DNA of 64,000 nucleotides from Castellaniella sp049671645 (GCF_049671645.1 NZ_JBATVG010000015.1:62001-126000); one strand, 5' to 3'. Counted from the stretch's first letter, positions 7,977 through 15,436 are shown. A program made the numbers and translations. The notes: generated by a model not told the origin, from the letters alone.

Positions 7977-8558
7977 ATGCTTCAGAACACTTACAATTTA
8001 GAGTACCAAGACATTATTTTCAAAACCATCCAGAAAGCCCTTGAGGTTCACCCGAGAGTGATGGCAGTACGCATTGATCTGCGTTTTCCAATGATAGAGA
8101 CTCAAGCTGAAACAGAGTCCGACGTGATTACCAGATTCTTCGCCTCAATAAAAGCCAAGATCAAGGCTGATCTAAAGAGAAAAGAAAAATCCTGGGGAAG
8201 GAGAGTGTCTTGCAACGTGCGCTATGTATGGGCACGAGAATATGGAACTATCAATGGCCGGAAACACTACCATGTCCTTCTACTATTGAACAAGGACGCC
8301 TACCATCTGCTCGGCCCCTATAGCTCCACCAAAGACACCTTGAGCGCCATAATTAAGCAAGCTTGGTGCAGTGCAACTCGGCTCACTCATCCTGACTTTC
8401 TTTCACTGGTTAATTTTGGAAGGGTTTTTTATCTAAACAAAAACAACGCCGACATCACACAAAAAACTAAAGAGGTGATGACTCACGCCAGCTATCTAGC
8501 GAAAAATATAACTAAGCGATATGGCGATGGTGAACGTTCTATCGGAAGTAGTTTTTAA
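7977..8558 (+). CDS. HUH Rep-like protein, YagK/YfjJ (inovirus Gp2-like) family
   Basis: The 193-residue protein resembles the YagK/YfjJ C-terminal domain found in E. coli cryptic prophages and in inovirus Gp2 replication proteins. It shows an HUH-type metal motif HYH (His97, His99, in RKHYHVLLLLN) and a later YxxK pattern (Tyr173, Lys176, in SYLAKNITKR), as expected for a rolling-circle nicking enzyme. It sits downstream of the phased repeat array and upstream of an AlpA-type gene, as in CP4-57-like islands. The start follows TAGGAG at 7965-7970, part of a hairpin. Whether it is active in replication or mobilisation is inferred. Confidence 0.8.
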   Translation: MLQNTYNLEYQDIIFKTIQKALEVHPRVMAVRIDLRFPMIETQAETESDVITRFFASIKAKIKADLKRKEKSWGRRVSCNVRYVWAREYGTINGRKHYHVLLLLNKDAYHLLGPYSSTKDTLSAIIKQAWCSATRLTHPDFLSLVNFGRVFYLNKNNADITQKTKEVMTHASYLAKNITKRYGDGERSIGSSF

Positions 8559-8649
8559 TTTTTATGGAACTGATTCATGTTGTGGAAGAGATGTCCGCCG
8601 CGTTCGGCTTGCATCGACTTCCTGCCTTTCAACGAGACAGGAAAACAAC

Positions 8650-8901
8650 ATGTCTACACCCGCTATGGGCAATTATGATTGCATCACGCCCACATCCAAC
8701 AGAAAGCCACTTATCGAAGACCAGTTTGTCAGTATGGGCTTCGTAACCAAATACACAGGCCTAACAGACAAATGGTTCTACAAACTGATTCAAGAGGGTA
8801 AGTTCCCTCCGCCAGTAAAGTTTGGACGCCGTTCTCGATGGCTGAAAAGCGAACTGGAAGCCTGGATACTGGCGCGTATCCAGGCTTCCCGAGCTGCGTA
8901 G
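8650..8901 (+). CDS. AlpA-family DNA-binding regulator/excisionase-like protein
   Basis: The 83-residue protein has the AlpA/MerR-like winged-helix pattern from about residue 27: FVSMGFVTKYTGLTDKWFYKLIQEGKFPPPVKFGRRSRWLKSELEAW, shown here in outline only by its ends FVSMGF and LEAWI. In E. coli CP4-57, AlpA drives integrase expression and excision, so a directionality role here is plausible. A longer in-frame version that begins inside the preceding gene is rejected, because the ATG at 8650 is preceded by a purine-rich site and matches family length. Confidence 0.85.
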   Translation: MSTPAMGNYDCITPTSNRKPLIEDQFVSMGFVTKYTGLTDKWFYKLIQEGKFPPPVKFGRRSRWLKSELEAWILARIQASRAA

Positions 8902-9096
8902 GCGATAGCTGGACGCCTACTACCTTGCCAGGTTCTTATAAAAACTTCCCTCGGTCTGGTTTTTCTACCTTTTTTACAGGTTTTTTTGACTTTGATAATG
9001 CCTAAGCTATTGCTGTCAGAGATTTATAACATATTTGATCAAAAAACAGCTTAGGAATAGGATTAATAATATAAATTGCTTCGGTAGGTTTTGTTT

Positions 9097-9432
9097 TTAA
9101 AATGAGAAGACAAATTCCCCTACGTCTGTTTCCACTTCGATTTCCTTTACATCATCAACTTTACAGTTGATGCTAAATCCCTGGTAGCTCTGTCCAAATT
9201 TAAGCTTCACGGTTCGCTCTATGTCTTTAGCTGTTCCCGGAGGCAAATTGCAATTTCCACGATTGATGATTACATTTTTAACAACAACATCATCGCTCGT
9301 GGCCTGAATGAAGAAAGCTAGATTTCCCCAGGATCTGTTGGGTTGGATTGAGACCTCCACATTGGGTTTGGAGGAGCACCCTAAAAGCGATAAAGTTGCT
9401 AAAAAAATGATCGCCTTTATGTATGAGTTCAT
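9097..9432 (-). CDS. Small putative lipoprotein of unknown function
   Basis: The 111-residue protein starts with MNSYIKAIIFLATLSLLGC, a signal peptide ending in a lipobox with the lipidated Cys at residue 19. The mature part of about 92 residues is predicted to be a beta-rich soluble domain with two further cysteines (NCNL and INCKV). No family is recognised. It lies downstream of the two-helix membrane gene on the same strand, with 71 bases between them, so the two could be cotranscribed. AT-rich codon use matches the rest of the left island part. Confidence 0.7.
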   Translation of the reverse strand: MNSYIKAIIFLATLSLLGCSSKPNVEVSIQPNRSWGNLAFFIQATSDDVVVKNVIINRGNCNLPPGTAKDIERTVKLKFGQSYQGFSINCKVDDVKEIEVETDVGEFVFSF

Positions 9433-9503
9433 AGTTTAATTACTCCTGATATAGCTTTCTGGAAAAATCCATGTGTTTAAAAAATTAAGAAAATAAGCCT
9501 CAA

Positions 9504-10286
9504 CTATTGCCATGAAGCAGGTTTGAGCGGGATATCCTCCATGTCTTGCTGTACGGTGTCATCCAAGCATGTGAGCGTAGCAACATGCTTGCCTGCAACT
9601 TCGACATTGATTCCTGAGACAATCTCATGCTCATTACTCATTCTGCTCATAGATGTGAACACCTCATAGACGGTATCTCCATTTGGAATTTGCACGCTGT
9701 AGGTAATCTCACTCCCTCGTCCGTCCCACTGGAAGGTGCTCGCTTCGGAGCGAGGTACTGACAGAGAGAGTTCAGGGTAATGACCTTTTGTGCCGAAGCT
9801 GTATTGCAGGATGTCATCAGAGTCGCAGATCTCGACCGCTTTACCCTTGGTGGTTGTGCAGGCAAAGACGAGTTTGCTATTGAGGCAAGCCGTTGGAGCC
9901 TCTGAAGCAGGAGTAGCGGCAAGGCTCTCTTGCGCGGCCTGAAGCTCCACGGTTTTATTCGCCTCGTCTAAAGCATCTTGAAACATCGAATTCAAATCTT
10001 CTTTAGACAATCCTAGAGCCACCCCGTCCGCATGTGCTTGCTTCCGATGCGTTTCTCTTTGCTCTTGGATTGAACCCAAAACGGCCAAGATGAAAATCCC
10101 CAGGAGGACAAATTTGTACCATTTTGGAAATGGCTTGAGTTCCCCTTTTTTTATGAAATAAAAATTTCCAAAAAAGGACATCAAAATGATGGCGGGCATG
10201 AAGATGATGGTGCCGAGAGCGGCAAACCACCATTTTCGGTACCAGGGAACTTGGTCGTAGGAAATGTATTGAGTAGCCATAGCCAC
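9504..10286 (-). CDS. Unknown membrane protein with two transmembrane segments
   Basis: The 260-residue protein has two hydrophobic segments near residues 22-43 and 58-76, separated by a short Lys-rich loop, then a helical stretch and a C-terminal domain with four cysteines (ACLNSKLVFACTTTKG, EICDSD, LTCLDD) that looks extracytoplasmic. I do not recognise the family. A GTG start at 10286 has an AAGGA site six bases upstream; an ATG two codons later (10280) is possible. The 3' gene is a lipoprotein, suggesting a shared envelope role. It is divergent from the XRE regulator gene. Confidence 0.7.
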   Translation of the reverse strand: MAMATQYISYDQVPWYRKWWFAALGTIIFMPAIILMSFFGNFYFIKKGELKPFPKWYKFVLLGIFILAVLGSIQEQRETHRKQAHADGVALGLSKEDLNSMFQDALDEANKTVELQAAQESLAATPASEAPTACLNSKLVFACTTTKGKAVEICDSDDILQYSFGTKGHYPELSLSVPRSEASTFQWDGRGSEITYSVQIPNGDTVYEVFTSMSRMSNEHEIVSGINVEVAGKHVATLTCLDDTVQQDMEDIPLKPASWQ

Positions 10287-10363
10287 ATCAGGTCCTTAGG
10301 TGTGATGAGTGATGCTGAAAAGCGGTTGTGAGTCAATGTAACCACAGCTTTATACATCTTAAA

Positions 10364-10380
10364 AGGTTGATTAACAACCT
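10364..10380. promoter_or_regulatory. Palindrome in the divergent region before the XRE gene
   Basis: The arms AGGTTG (10364-10369) and CAACCT (10375-10380) are perfect around a 5-base spacer. The site lies 60 bases upstream of the XRE regulator and 77 bases upstream of the divergent membrane-protein gene, so it is a candidate operator controlling both. Confidence 0.45.
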
Positions 10381-10440
10381 ATAAAGCCCTTCATCTTGAA
10401 AGGGTGATACCAGACCATTCCAGTCGGAGGTGGAGGTGGT

Positions 10441-10782
10441 ATGCCTGAGGCTGAGATGAAAAATTTGGCTGGATTGGTTGGCCGTGCGATTGCAAAGCGG
10501 CGTGTGGCCTGCGAACTGACCCAGGAGCAGGTCGCAGAGCACCTGAAGATTGGGGTTGAAGCGGTGTCGCGGATTGAACGTGGCGTTGTCCTGCCGACCG
10601 TGATCCGTTTAGGGGAGTTTGCTCAAATCTTCCAATGCGGTGTAGCTGATTTGGTTACGGAGACCAGTTCGCGGCCTACGGATCAGGCTCGGCATATCGA
10701 ACGTCTATTGTCCGGGTTGGGGCATGAGGACCGTGCCATGATCCTGGAGATTGTGGAACGCCTGGCTACTCGCCTGGGGTAG
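10441..10782 (+). CDS. XRE/Cro-CI-type transcriptional regulator
   Basis: The 113-residue protein has a helix-turn-helix of the XRE type at about residues 12-66: VGRAIAKRRVACELTQEQVA, then HLKIGVEAVSRIERG and LPTVIRLGEFAQIF. The short C-terminal tail may dimerise. A doubled GGAGG ribosome site lies just upstream of the ATG. The gene faces the minus-strand recombination block, overlapping its last gene by 17 bases at the 3' end. It probably regulates the island block or itself through the upstream palindrome. Confidence 0.85.
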   Translation: MPEAEMKNLAGLVGRAIAKRRVACELTQEQVAEHLKIGVEAVSRIERGVVLPTVIRLGEFAQIFQCGVADLVTETSSRPTDQARHIERLLSGLGHEDRAMILEIVERLATRLG

Positions 10783-11110
10783 CACGGTCGCTGCCCGAGT
10801 TCCGGGCGAAACCAGTATCGAGTGCCATGATGGTCGTCATGGTCCGGTCGGCCTCCGTGATGATCCAAATTTCGATGTCTTGAGCCAACGTATGGCGTGA
10901 ACAGACCCGCATGCCCAGAAGCAGCGCGATGTCGTTTTGTAGGGCGTCTTGGGCTGGGATGTCCCCCCAGTCTCCATGAAGGTGCCGGTGCAGCAGAAGA
11001 ACACCTTCGGTTGTCGTCGCCTCCAAGGCCGCGATGGCTGCGGTGGTGATCCGTACTTTGCCCAGCGTGAGTCGAGGCGTCAGGATAGCGGGAGCCGCGT
11101 GGTGTGACAT
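10766..11110 (-). CDS. Small ICE/plasmid-associated protein of unknown function
   Basis: The 114-residue protein resembles a family common in integrative elements, sometimes labelled by databases as a type I restriction subunit without evidence. The typical pattern is LGKVRITTAAIAALEA, HLHGDWGDI, then IWIITEADRTMTTIM near the C-terminus. A longer frame that starts inside the next gene is rejected: the ATG at 11110 has a GGAG site 7 bases before it and follows the terminator hairpin of the upstream gene. Function is unknown. Confidence 0.75.
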   Translation of the reverse strand: MSHHAAPAILTPRLTLGKVRITTAAIAALEATTTEGVLLLHRHLHGDWGDIPAQDALQNDIALLLGMRVCSRHTLAQDIEIWIITEADRTMTTIMALDTGFARNSGSDRATPGE

Positions 11111-11121
11111 GGTGATGCTCC

Positions 11122-11154
11122 AAAAATAAAGCCCAGCGGGTTTAGGCGCTGGGC
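11122..11154 (-). terminator. Hairpin plus T-run after the RDF-like gene
   Basis: The arms GCCCAGCG and CGCTGGGC (11131-11154) are followed on the minus strand by TTTATTTTT (11130-11122). It sits between the RDF-like gene's stop and the next ribosome site. It is one of five hairpins at consecutive junctions of this block. Confidence 0.8.
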
Positions 11155-11180
11155 TGATAGTCGGGTGATTGGGAGATGTT

Positions 11181-12080
11181 CTAAGCGGCGGCTTTCTCAG
11201 TCCTGTCCTTGAGTTTGTCCGCCAGTGAGCGGGGTTGGGGCTGTTTGTCATGGGGGATGGAGGCCGGCTCATCGCCAGGGGAGCCAGGAAAGAACTCCTC
11301 CGCGACTGTCGGCAGATCATCCTCGGTTTCCTCGAACGATCCGTTGCCAAAGCCCAGCCGGGCCGCTTCATCCAAGGCCGCCTGGTCGAAGCCTTGCGCC
11401 TGGCGCTCCGCGTCAGCCCGTCGTGTTTCCTGGATCGCCTCGTGCAGCGTCATGCCGTCGCGGATGACCAGATCGACGTAGTAGATCGGTGTGCGATAGC
11501 TTTGCGTGGTGGACTTGCCGCGCAGCTTCAAGTCCAGTGGTAGGGTTGCCAGCCGTCCGCCTGAAACCGCTGCGTAGTAGCGTAGGCGGGCGGCCAGGGT
11601 TCGGATCGAGTTATAGGAGGTCGTGCGGAAGATGAACACGCCCAGATCGTCCTCACCACCGATCTTCACGTACAGCCGTCCGTAGGGCTTGGTGTTGGCC
11701 TGTCGGCGGCAGCAGTCCTGGGTGGCCGCGCAGGTGATGGTTTCCATCCCTTGCGTGGTGCGGCGCTGGCAGGTCGTGCCGTCGCTGATCGCCATGGGCC
11801 TGCCCGTCTCGCGGTCGAACTGGACGTATTCGGCCCGCAGGTTCAGGTCCGGGTCGTTGAAAGGCAGCATGATTTGGATGGCGCGCAGCTTGGCCGCCTG
11901 AGTGCGTTTCAACTCGGCCTCGTGGGCTGGGTGCAGCATCCAGCCATCGTGGTTCTGGACCTGGGTGGTGAGGGTGAACTGATCGTCCTTCTCCGGCAGG
12001 CGCTTGCCGTTCTTTTCGACGACACGGCCTATGGAGATGCGCCCAACGATGGGCGGGGTGATGGCAAAGCCTTTGAGCAT
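11181..12080 (-). CDS. RDF-like/'hydrolase or metal-binding' ICE protein
   Basis: The 299-residue protein matches a family common in ICEs and often called hydrolase or metal-binding protein, related to phage recombination directionality factors. Features are MLKGFAITPPIVGRISIGRV at the start, four clustered Cys residues (TCQR, ITCAATQDCC) that may bind zinc, and FRTTSYNSIRTLAARLRYY. The last about 90 residues are charged and low complexity. The ATG follows AGGAG. It could bias integrase toward excision, but this is inference from family annotation. Alternatively it is a single-strand binding or recombination accessory protein. Confidence 0.75.
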   Translation of the reverse strand: MLKGFAITPPIVGRISIGRVVEKNGKRLPEKDDQFTLTTQVQNHDGWMLHPAHEAELKRTQAAKLRAIQIMLPFNDPDLNLRAEYVQFDRETGRPMAISDGTTCQRRTTQGMETITCAATQDCCRRQANTKPYGRLYVKIGGEDDLGVFIFRTTSYNSIRTLAARLRYYAAVSGGRLATLPLDLKLRGKSTTQSYRTPIYYVDLVIRDGMTLHEAIQETRRADAERQAQGFDQAALDEAARLGFGNGSFEETEDDLPTVAEEFFPGSPGDEPASIPHDKQPQPRSLADKLKDRTEKAAA

Positions 12081-12104
12081 AATGAGGCTCCTGTAAACGA
12101 AAAC

Positions 12105-12121
12105 GCCCGCCAGGGGCGGGC
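12105..12121 (-). terminator. Hairpin between the radC-like and RDF-like genes
   Basis: The arms GCCCGCC (12105-12111) and GGCGGGC (12115-12121) are perfect with a 3-base loop. On the minus strand they are followed by CGTTTTCG and then the AGGAG ribosome site of the next gene. Probably a weak terminator or an mRNA-stabilising hairpin. Confidence 0.65.
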
Positions 12122-12156
12122 ATGCAGGGGGAGTGGGTGGAGCTTGGCTGACAGGC

Positions 12157-12657
12157 CTACATCCGGCCAGTTTCTGCCAGAGACGTGCAGCCGTCGCGCC
12201 CGACGACGATGTGATCCAGCACCCGTACATCGACCAGGGCCAGGGCATCCTTCAGCCGTTTGGTGGTGTCAATGTCTGCTTGGCTGGGAATGGAGACACC
12301 AGACGGGTGGTTGTGGGCGAAGACCGCTGCCACTGCGTTGTGTGTCAGAGCAAGTTTGACGACTTCTCGCGGATAGACGGTCGAGGTATTGACCGTGCCT
12401 CGGAACAGTTCATGAAAGCCAATAACCCGTTGCAGGGTATCGAGCAGGATCACGGCAAAGACTTCGTGCTCGTAGTCCTGCATCAGGTTTTGCAGATAGT
12501 CTTTGGTGGGGCCTGGCATAGTCAGAAACCGGCCCTTGCTCAGGCTGTCATGTGAAAGCTGCCGCGCCATCGCCAGGATGTCGCCTTCGCTCATCACGGT
12601 GGAATCGAGGATGTACAGGCCGGGGATGTCGCTGGCTCTGAACTTCGGGTAGCGCAT
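12157..12657 (-). CDS. RadC-type JAB/MPN domain protein
   Basis: The 166-residue protein is a short RadC-like protein of the kind carried by plasmids and islands, consisting mainly of the JAB/MPN domain. The JAMM metal motif is complete: His115-x-His117 in FAHNHPSG and Asp128, with an upstream glutamate in DYEHEVF. RadC paralogues on mobile elements are linked to recombination, but their chemistry is unproven. The ATG at 12657 follows an AAGGAGGTGG site. It lies between RDF-like and YqaJ genes, each separated by a hairpin. Confidence 0.88.
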   Translation of the reverse strand: MRYPKFRASDIPGLYILDSTVMSEGDILAMARQLSHDSLSKGRFLTMPGPTKDYLQNLMQDYEHEVFAVILLDTLQRVIGFHELFRGTVNTSTVYPREVVKLALTHNAVAAVFAHNHPSGVSIPSQADIDTTKRLKDALALVDVRVLDHIVVGRDGCTSLAETGRM

Positions 12658-12683
12658 AGGGCCACCTCCTTCTGAAAGTGGAA

Positions 12684-12711
12684 TAGAAAATGCCGCCAAC
12701 GAGGGCGGCAT
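12684..12711 (-). terminator. Hairpin plus T-run after the YqaJ gene
   Basis: The arms ATGCCGCC and GGCGGCAT (12690-12711) are perfect. On the minus strand they are followed by TTTTCTATT, then the ribosome site of the radC-like gene. Confidence 0.75.
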
Positions 12712-12750
12712 GTCGCGTGGGGAGCCTGCCAAGGCGGGAGAGGGGGGCGG

Positions 12751-13740
12751 TCAGGCCAGTACCCGAAAGCGCCGCGAGCCGGGCCGTGTGCCGGCGTACT
12801 GCGCCGCCAGTTCGGGGTGGGCGAGTCGCAGCCGGTCCACGTCCAGGGATGTCGTGTCCTTGCTGCGTTTGAAGCTGATCCGCCCTGTCTCGAATTGAGC
12901 CGATTCAGCATTGCCCATGGCTTGCAGCAGGATCTGCTTCAGCTTTTCGGCGTGTGCTGCTCGGTCCTTGATGTCGGCCTGCAACAGGACGAAATCAGCG
13001 AAGGTCGCGGACAGCGTGCGGTCGTCGCTGAAGTCCACCGTGCCACCGTGGCCGGGATACAGGCAGCGCAAGGCACGATCCGCCGATTCCGAGCCATCCG
13101 CTGGGGGCGGCGTGTCCCGCACGACGTGATCCCAGAACTGGGCTTCAAGCTGGATCAGGCGGGCGATCAGCTCGTCGTCGCGCTCAATGCGATGCACGTC
13201 AAGCCGTTGGCCGCACAGCAGCACGGCCACGTCGGCGGCCCGCTTGCCGGTGACGGCCAATTGGTGCTGGACTTGAAGCTGGACGTATTCTGGGACGCCA
13301 TCGCGCCAGAGCCGTGCGCCGAATTCCCCGACGGTCTTGCATTCCAGGATTTGCACACCGACGCCGCCGATGACCTCCCGGTCCAGGTTCGCCAGCATCC
13401 AGGGGTGCTGCGGATGCTGAAGAACCGCATTGACCTTGCGCACCTTGCGTCCGGTCTGCTGGGTGTAGCTGGCGGCGACAATCGGCTCCAGGAGCGTGCC
13501 CCAATACACGGGTTCAGTCGTGTCCTGGGGATCAGGCTTAGAGAGCGTCGCATCTCGTCCTGTCTTCTCCAGCCAAAGTTCTAGCGGGCTTTTGTAGGGT
13601 GAAAGTCCCACGGCTGCCGCAGCGTCCGAGCCGCCGATGCCCGTCTTGCGCACTTCCAGCCATTCGGCCCGCTTGATCTTGCGCGTATCGACCAGACGTA
13701 GCGCCGGGCGGCTGTCCGGCTGACGATTGGGTAATACCAT
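12751..13740 (-). CDS. YqaJ-family recombination exonuclease
   Basis: The 329-residue protein is a YqaJ/lambda-exonuclease-fold nuclease that would resect double-stranded ends for phage-type recombination. Visible features are the N-terminal KIKRAEWLEVRKTGIGGSDA signature, WGTLLEPIVA, the metal Asp in ANLDREV, and the E-x-K motif in ILECKTV. A C-terminal helical tail follows. An ATG at 13740 behind GGAGG is chosen over an upstream in-frame start that runs through the intergenic hairpin. No RecT/Bet-like annealing partner was recognised in the island, although the neighbouring DUF932 gene may act with it. Confidence 0.88.
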   Translation of the reverse strand: MVLPNRQPDSRPALRLVDTRKIKRAEWLEVRKTGIGGSDAAAAVGLSPYKSPLELWLEKTGRDATLSKPDPQDTTEPVYWGTLLEPIVAASYTQQTGRKVRKVNAVLQHPQHPWMLANLDREVIGGVGVQILECKTVGEFGARLWRDGVPEYVQLQVQHQLAVTGKRAADVAVLLCGQRLDVHRIERDDELIARLIQLEAQFWDHVVRDTPPPADGSESADRALRCLYPGHGGTVDFSDDRTLSATFADFVLLQADIKDRAAHAEKLKQILLQAMGNAESAQFETGRISFKRSKDTTSLDVDRLRLAHPELAAQYAGTRPGSRRFRVLA

Positions 13741-13762
13741 GATGAAAACCTCCAGAAAGAAC

Positions 13763-13797
13763 AATGCCCGGCAGCGCATGAGCGTCAGCCGGGCATT
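13763..13797 (-). terminator. Hairpin between the DUF932 and YqaJ genes
   Basis: The arms AATGCCCGGC (13763-13772) and GCCGGGCATT (13788-13797) are perfect ten-base arms. On the minus strand they are followed by GTTCTTTCT and the GGAGG of the YqaJ gene. Confidence 0.65.
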
Positions 13798-13821
13798 TAT
13801 GCCGTGAAAAAGAGGGGAGTG

Positions 13822-14781
13822 CTATGCCACCAATTTGAGGGCTTCATCCCAGGCTTTCTGCTTGATGCTGGCCCCCTGGCCGAACCACGCAGCGTCCAGC
13901 CGGTGATCTGCGCTGCGGGAACGGCGGTGGTGATCCACGAACTCGGTCACGGCACCCAGCAGGCCCCAGGCGGTGCCAGCGGACGATCCGAACTCCGCCC
14001 CCATACCGTGCCCGTTATAGAGGCCCTGAACACTCTTGAGCGCCCGATTGTTGATGGCGGGTTGACTGGTATCGGCATTGGCCGGATAGGTCAGCACACG
14101 GCGCAGGAACGCTTCGGCGGCGGTGTCCGTGACCTTGCAGTCGGCCAGGGCCTTCATACGGACCATGAAGCTGTCCCAACTGGAGACCGCAATGCCCAAC
14201 TGACGCTTCACACTGTCGGGGTCAAAAACGCTGCGATGTGAGACGCGCACCGCGCCTGCCCCATCACCAAGAGCGATCGCCAGGGTGTTGTTGCAGACGA
14301 CCCGCACGGACGTGAATTGGGCCGTGGTCGAGAGCGTGCCGTCGCAGGCGGTAGCCAGCAGCAGATAGCCGTTGACCTCATCCCGACCCTTGAGAACAGC
14401 CTTCTGGCCAGTGCGGGCCAGCGCCCAGAGTTTGCGTCCGCCCTTGAGCACACCAGCGGTTTCCAGCTCGTAGCCGCCCGCTTCGGTGAGATCCTTGTAG
14501 AAGGACAGGATTTCCTCGGGCTGCACGACCTGGAAGCGGTCAGACACCACCGACAGCGGGGCCTTGGTGTCCGAGCGGTACAGCACCTTCTGGCCGGGGA
14601 AGGCGTGAATGGAGCCGAGGTGTTCGCCTTGGGCGATGTAGCGCACGTCACCGGCTTCGATGTGCCAGTGCATGCCCGCCTGCTGCGCCCAGACTTCGAG
14701 CGGTTGGCGGCGGGCCAGTTCATTGCCCAGGCCATGCCAGGGCGTGTGGCCGATGTAGGCCATGGATTCAACGAGATGCAT
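13822..14781 (-). CDS. DUF932 family protein
   Basis: The 319-residue protein belongs to DUF932 (phage/plasmid-like protein), common on plasmids and ICEs near YqaJ nucleases and RadC. It has the family opening with PWHGLGNELARR, the segment ATACDGTLSTTAQFTSVRVV followed by CNNTLAIAL, and VSHRSVFDPDSVK. The function is unknown; some databases suggest a DNA-annealing role, which is unproven. The start at 14781 follows AAGGA placed 7 bases before the ATG. An upstream in-frame extension through the hairpin is rejected. Confidence 0.87.
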   Translation of the reverse strand: MHLVESMAYIGHTPWHGLGNELARRQPLEVWAQQAGMHWHIEAGDVRYIAQGEHLGSIHAFPGQKVLYRSDTKAPLSVVSDRFQVVQPEEILSFYKDLTEAGGYELETAGVLKGGRKLWALARTGQKAVLKGRDEVNGYLLLATACDGTLSTTAQFTSVRVVCNNTLAIALGDGAGAVRVSHRSVFDPDSVKRQLGIAVSSWDSFMVRMKALADCKVTDTAAEAFLRRVLTYPANADTSQPAINNRALKSVQGLYNGHGMGAEFGSSAGTAWGLLGAVTEFVDHHRRSRSADHRLDAAWFGQGASIKQKAWDEALKLVA

Positions 14782-14805
14782 ATTTTGATCCTTGAGCGAA
14801 AGCGC

Positions 14806-14851
14806 AAAAACGCCCATGCCGACAGCCGTTAAAGCTGATGGCATGGGCGTT
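14806..14851 (-). terminator. Hairpin plus T-run after the zinc-ribbon gene
   Basis: The arms AACGCCCATGCC (14809-14820) and GGCATGGGCGTT (14840-14851) are perfect 12-base arms. TTTTT follows on the minus strand, then the ribosome site of the DUF932 gene. Confidence 0.75.
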
Positions 14852-14874
14852 ATGCGGGAAATAAGGGGATAGGA

Positions 14875-15216
14875 CTACTGAGCGACAGATACGTGGAACG
14901 TATGACCACAGTTCTGGCACTCGCGGTTGTCGAGCACCAAGTCATCGAGTTGGCGACCAAGGGTGTAGCCGGTTGCGCAACCAGTGGCGCCGCCCAGCAG
15001 CATGCCCATGAGGCCGTCAGCTAGGCCGCTGATGAGGGAACCGATAGGCCCAGCCGCCAAGCTCTGGGTTGTGCCGGTTTCGGCACTGGTGATTACCGCT
15101 GCGGCACCGCCTGCGGCGCCCGCGATAGCGCCTATGATGCTGCCGGTTTTGCTGCCGTAGTCGCGGGTGGTGATGTGTTCGGATTTGCAGCGAGGGCAGG
15201 AAAGGGAAGGGGACAT
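14875..15216 (-). CDS. Zinc-ribbon protein with glycine-rich membrane hairpin
   Basis: The 113-residue protein has CPRC (Cys7, Cys10) at its N-terminus and CQNC (Cys100, Cys103) at its C-terminus. The two halves of a zinc ribbon flank a glycine/alanine-rich hydrophobic middle (residues about 23-88: GSIIGAIAGAAGGAAA and GMLLGGATGCATGY), which looks like a glycine-zipper membrane hairpin. The function is unknown. It is the first gene of the minus-strand recombination block. The start follows a GAGG site. Confidence 0.7.
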   Translation of the reverse strand: MSPSLSCPRCKSEHITTRDYGSKTGSIIGAIAGAAGGAAAVITSAETGTTQSLAAGPIGSLISGLADGLMGMLLGGATGCATGYTLGRQLDDLVLDNRECQNCGHTFHVSVAQ

Positions 15217-15360
15217 GTCAGCCTCGGGATGGGGAGAGGCAGGCAGGTGGGGCTGCCTGGAGCATCCGTGGGGAAGCTCCTGAGAGTGATATGTGGACGA
15301 AAAAATTTAGAATAGTGGTTTATGGTGGACTGAAGTCGACCAGACGCAGTCACTTGATAT

Positions 15361-15383
15361 CGGTTTCTATAGGTCGCCGTTGG
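15361..15383 (+). repeat. Left copy of an imperfect repeat bounding the ars operon
   Basis: CGGTTT, five bases, then GGTCGCCGTTGG (15372-15383). The same two blocks, eight bases apart, occur at 20548-20573 just after the ars operon. The repeat may mark cargo insertion; 18 matching bases in two blocks is suggestive only. Confidence 0.35.
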
Positions 15384-15436
15384 TAAGCTGCCTGCGCAAC
15401 AGACGCCCAGTGCTTTGTCTTTTTTTTGCAAATTAC

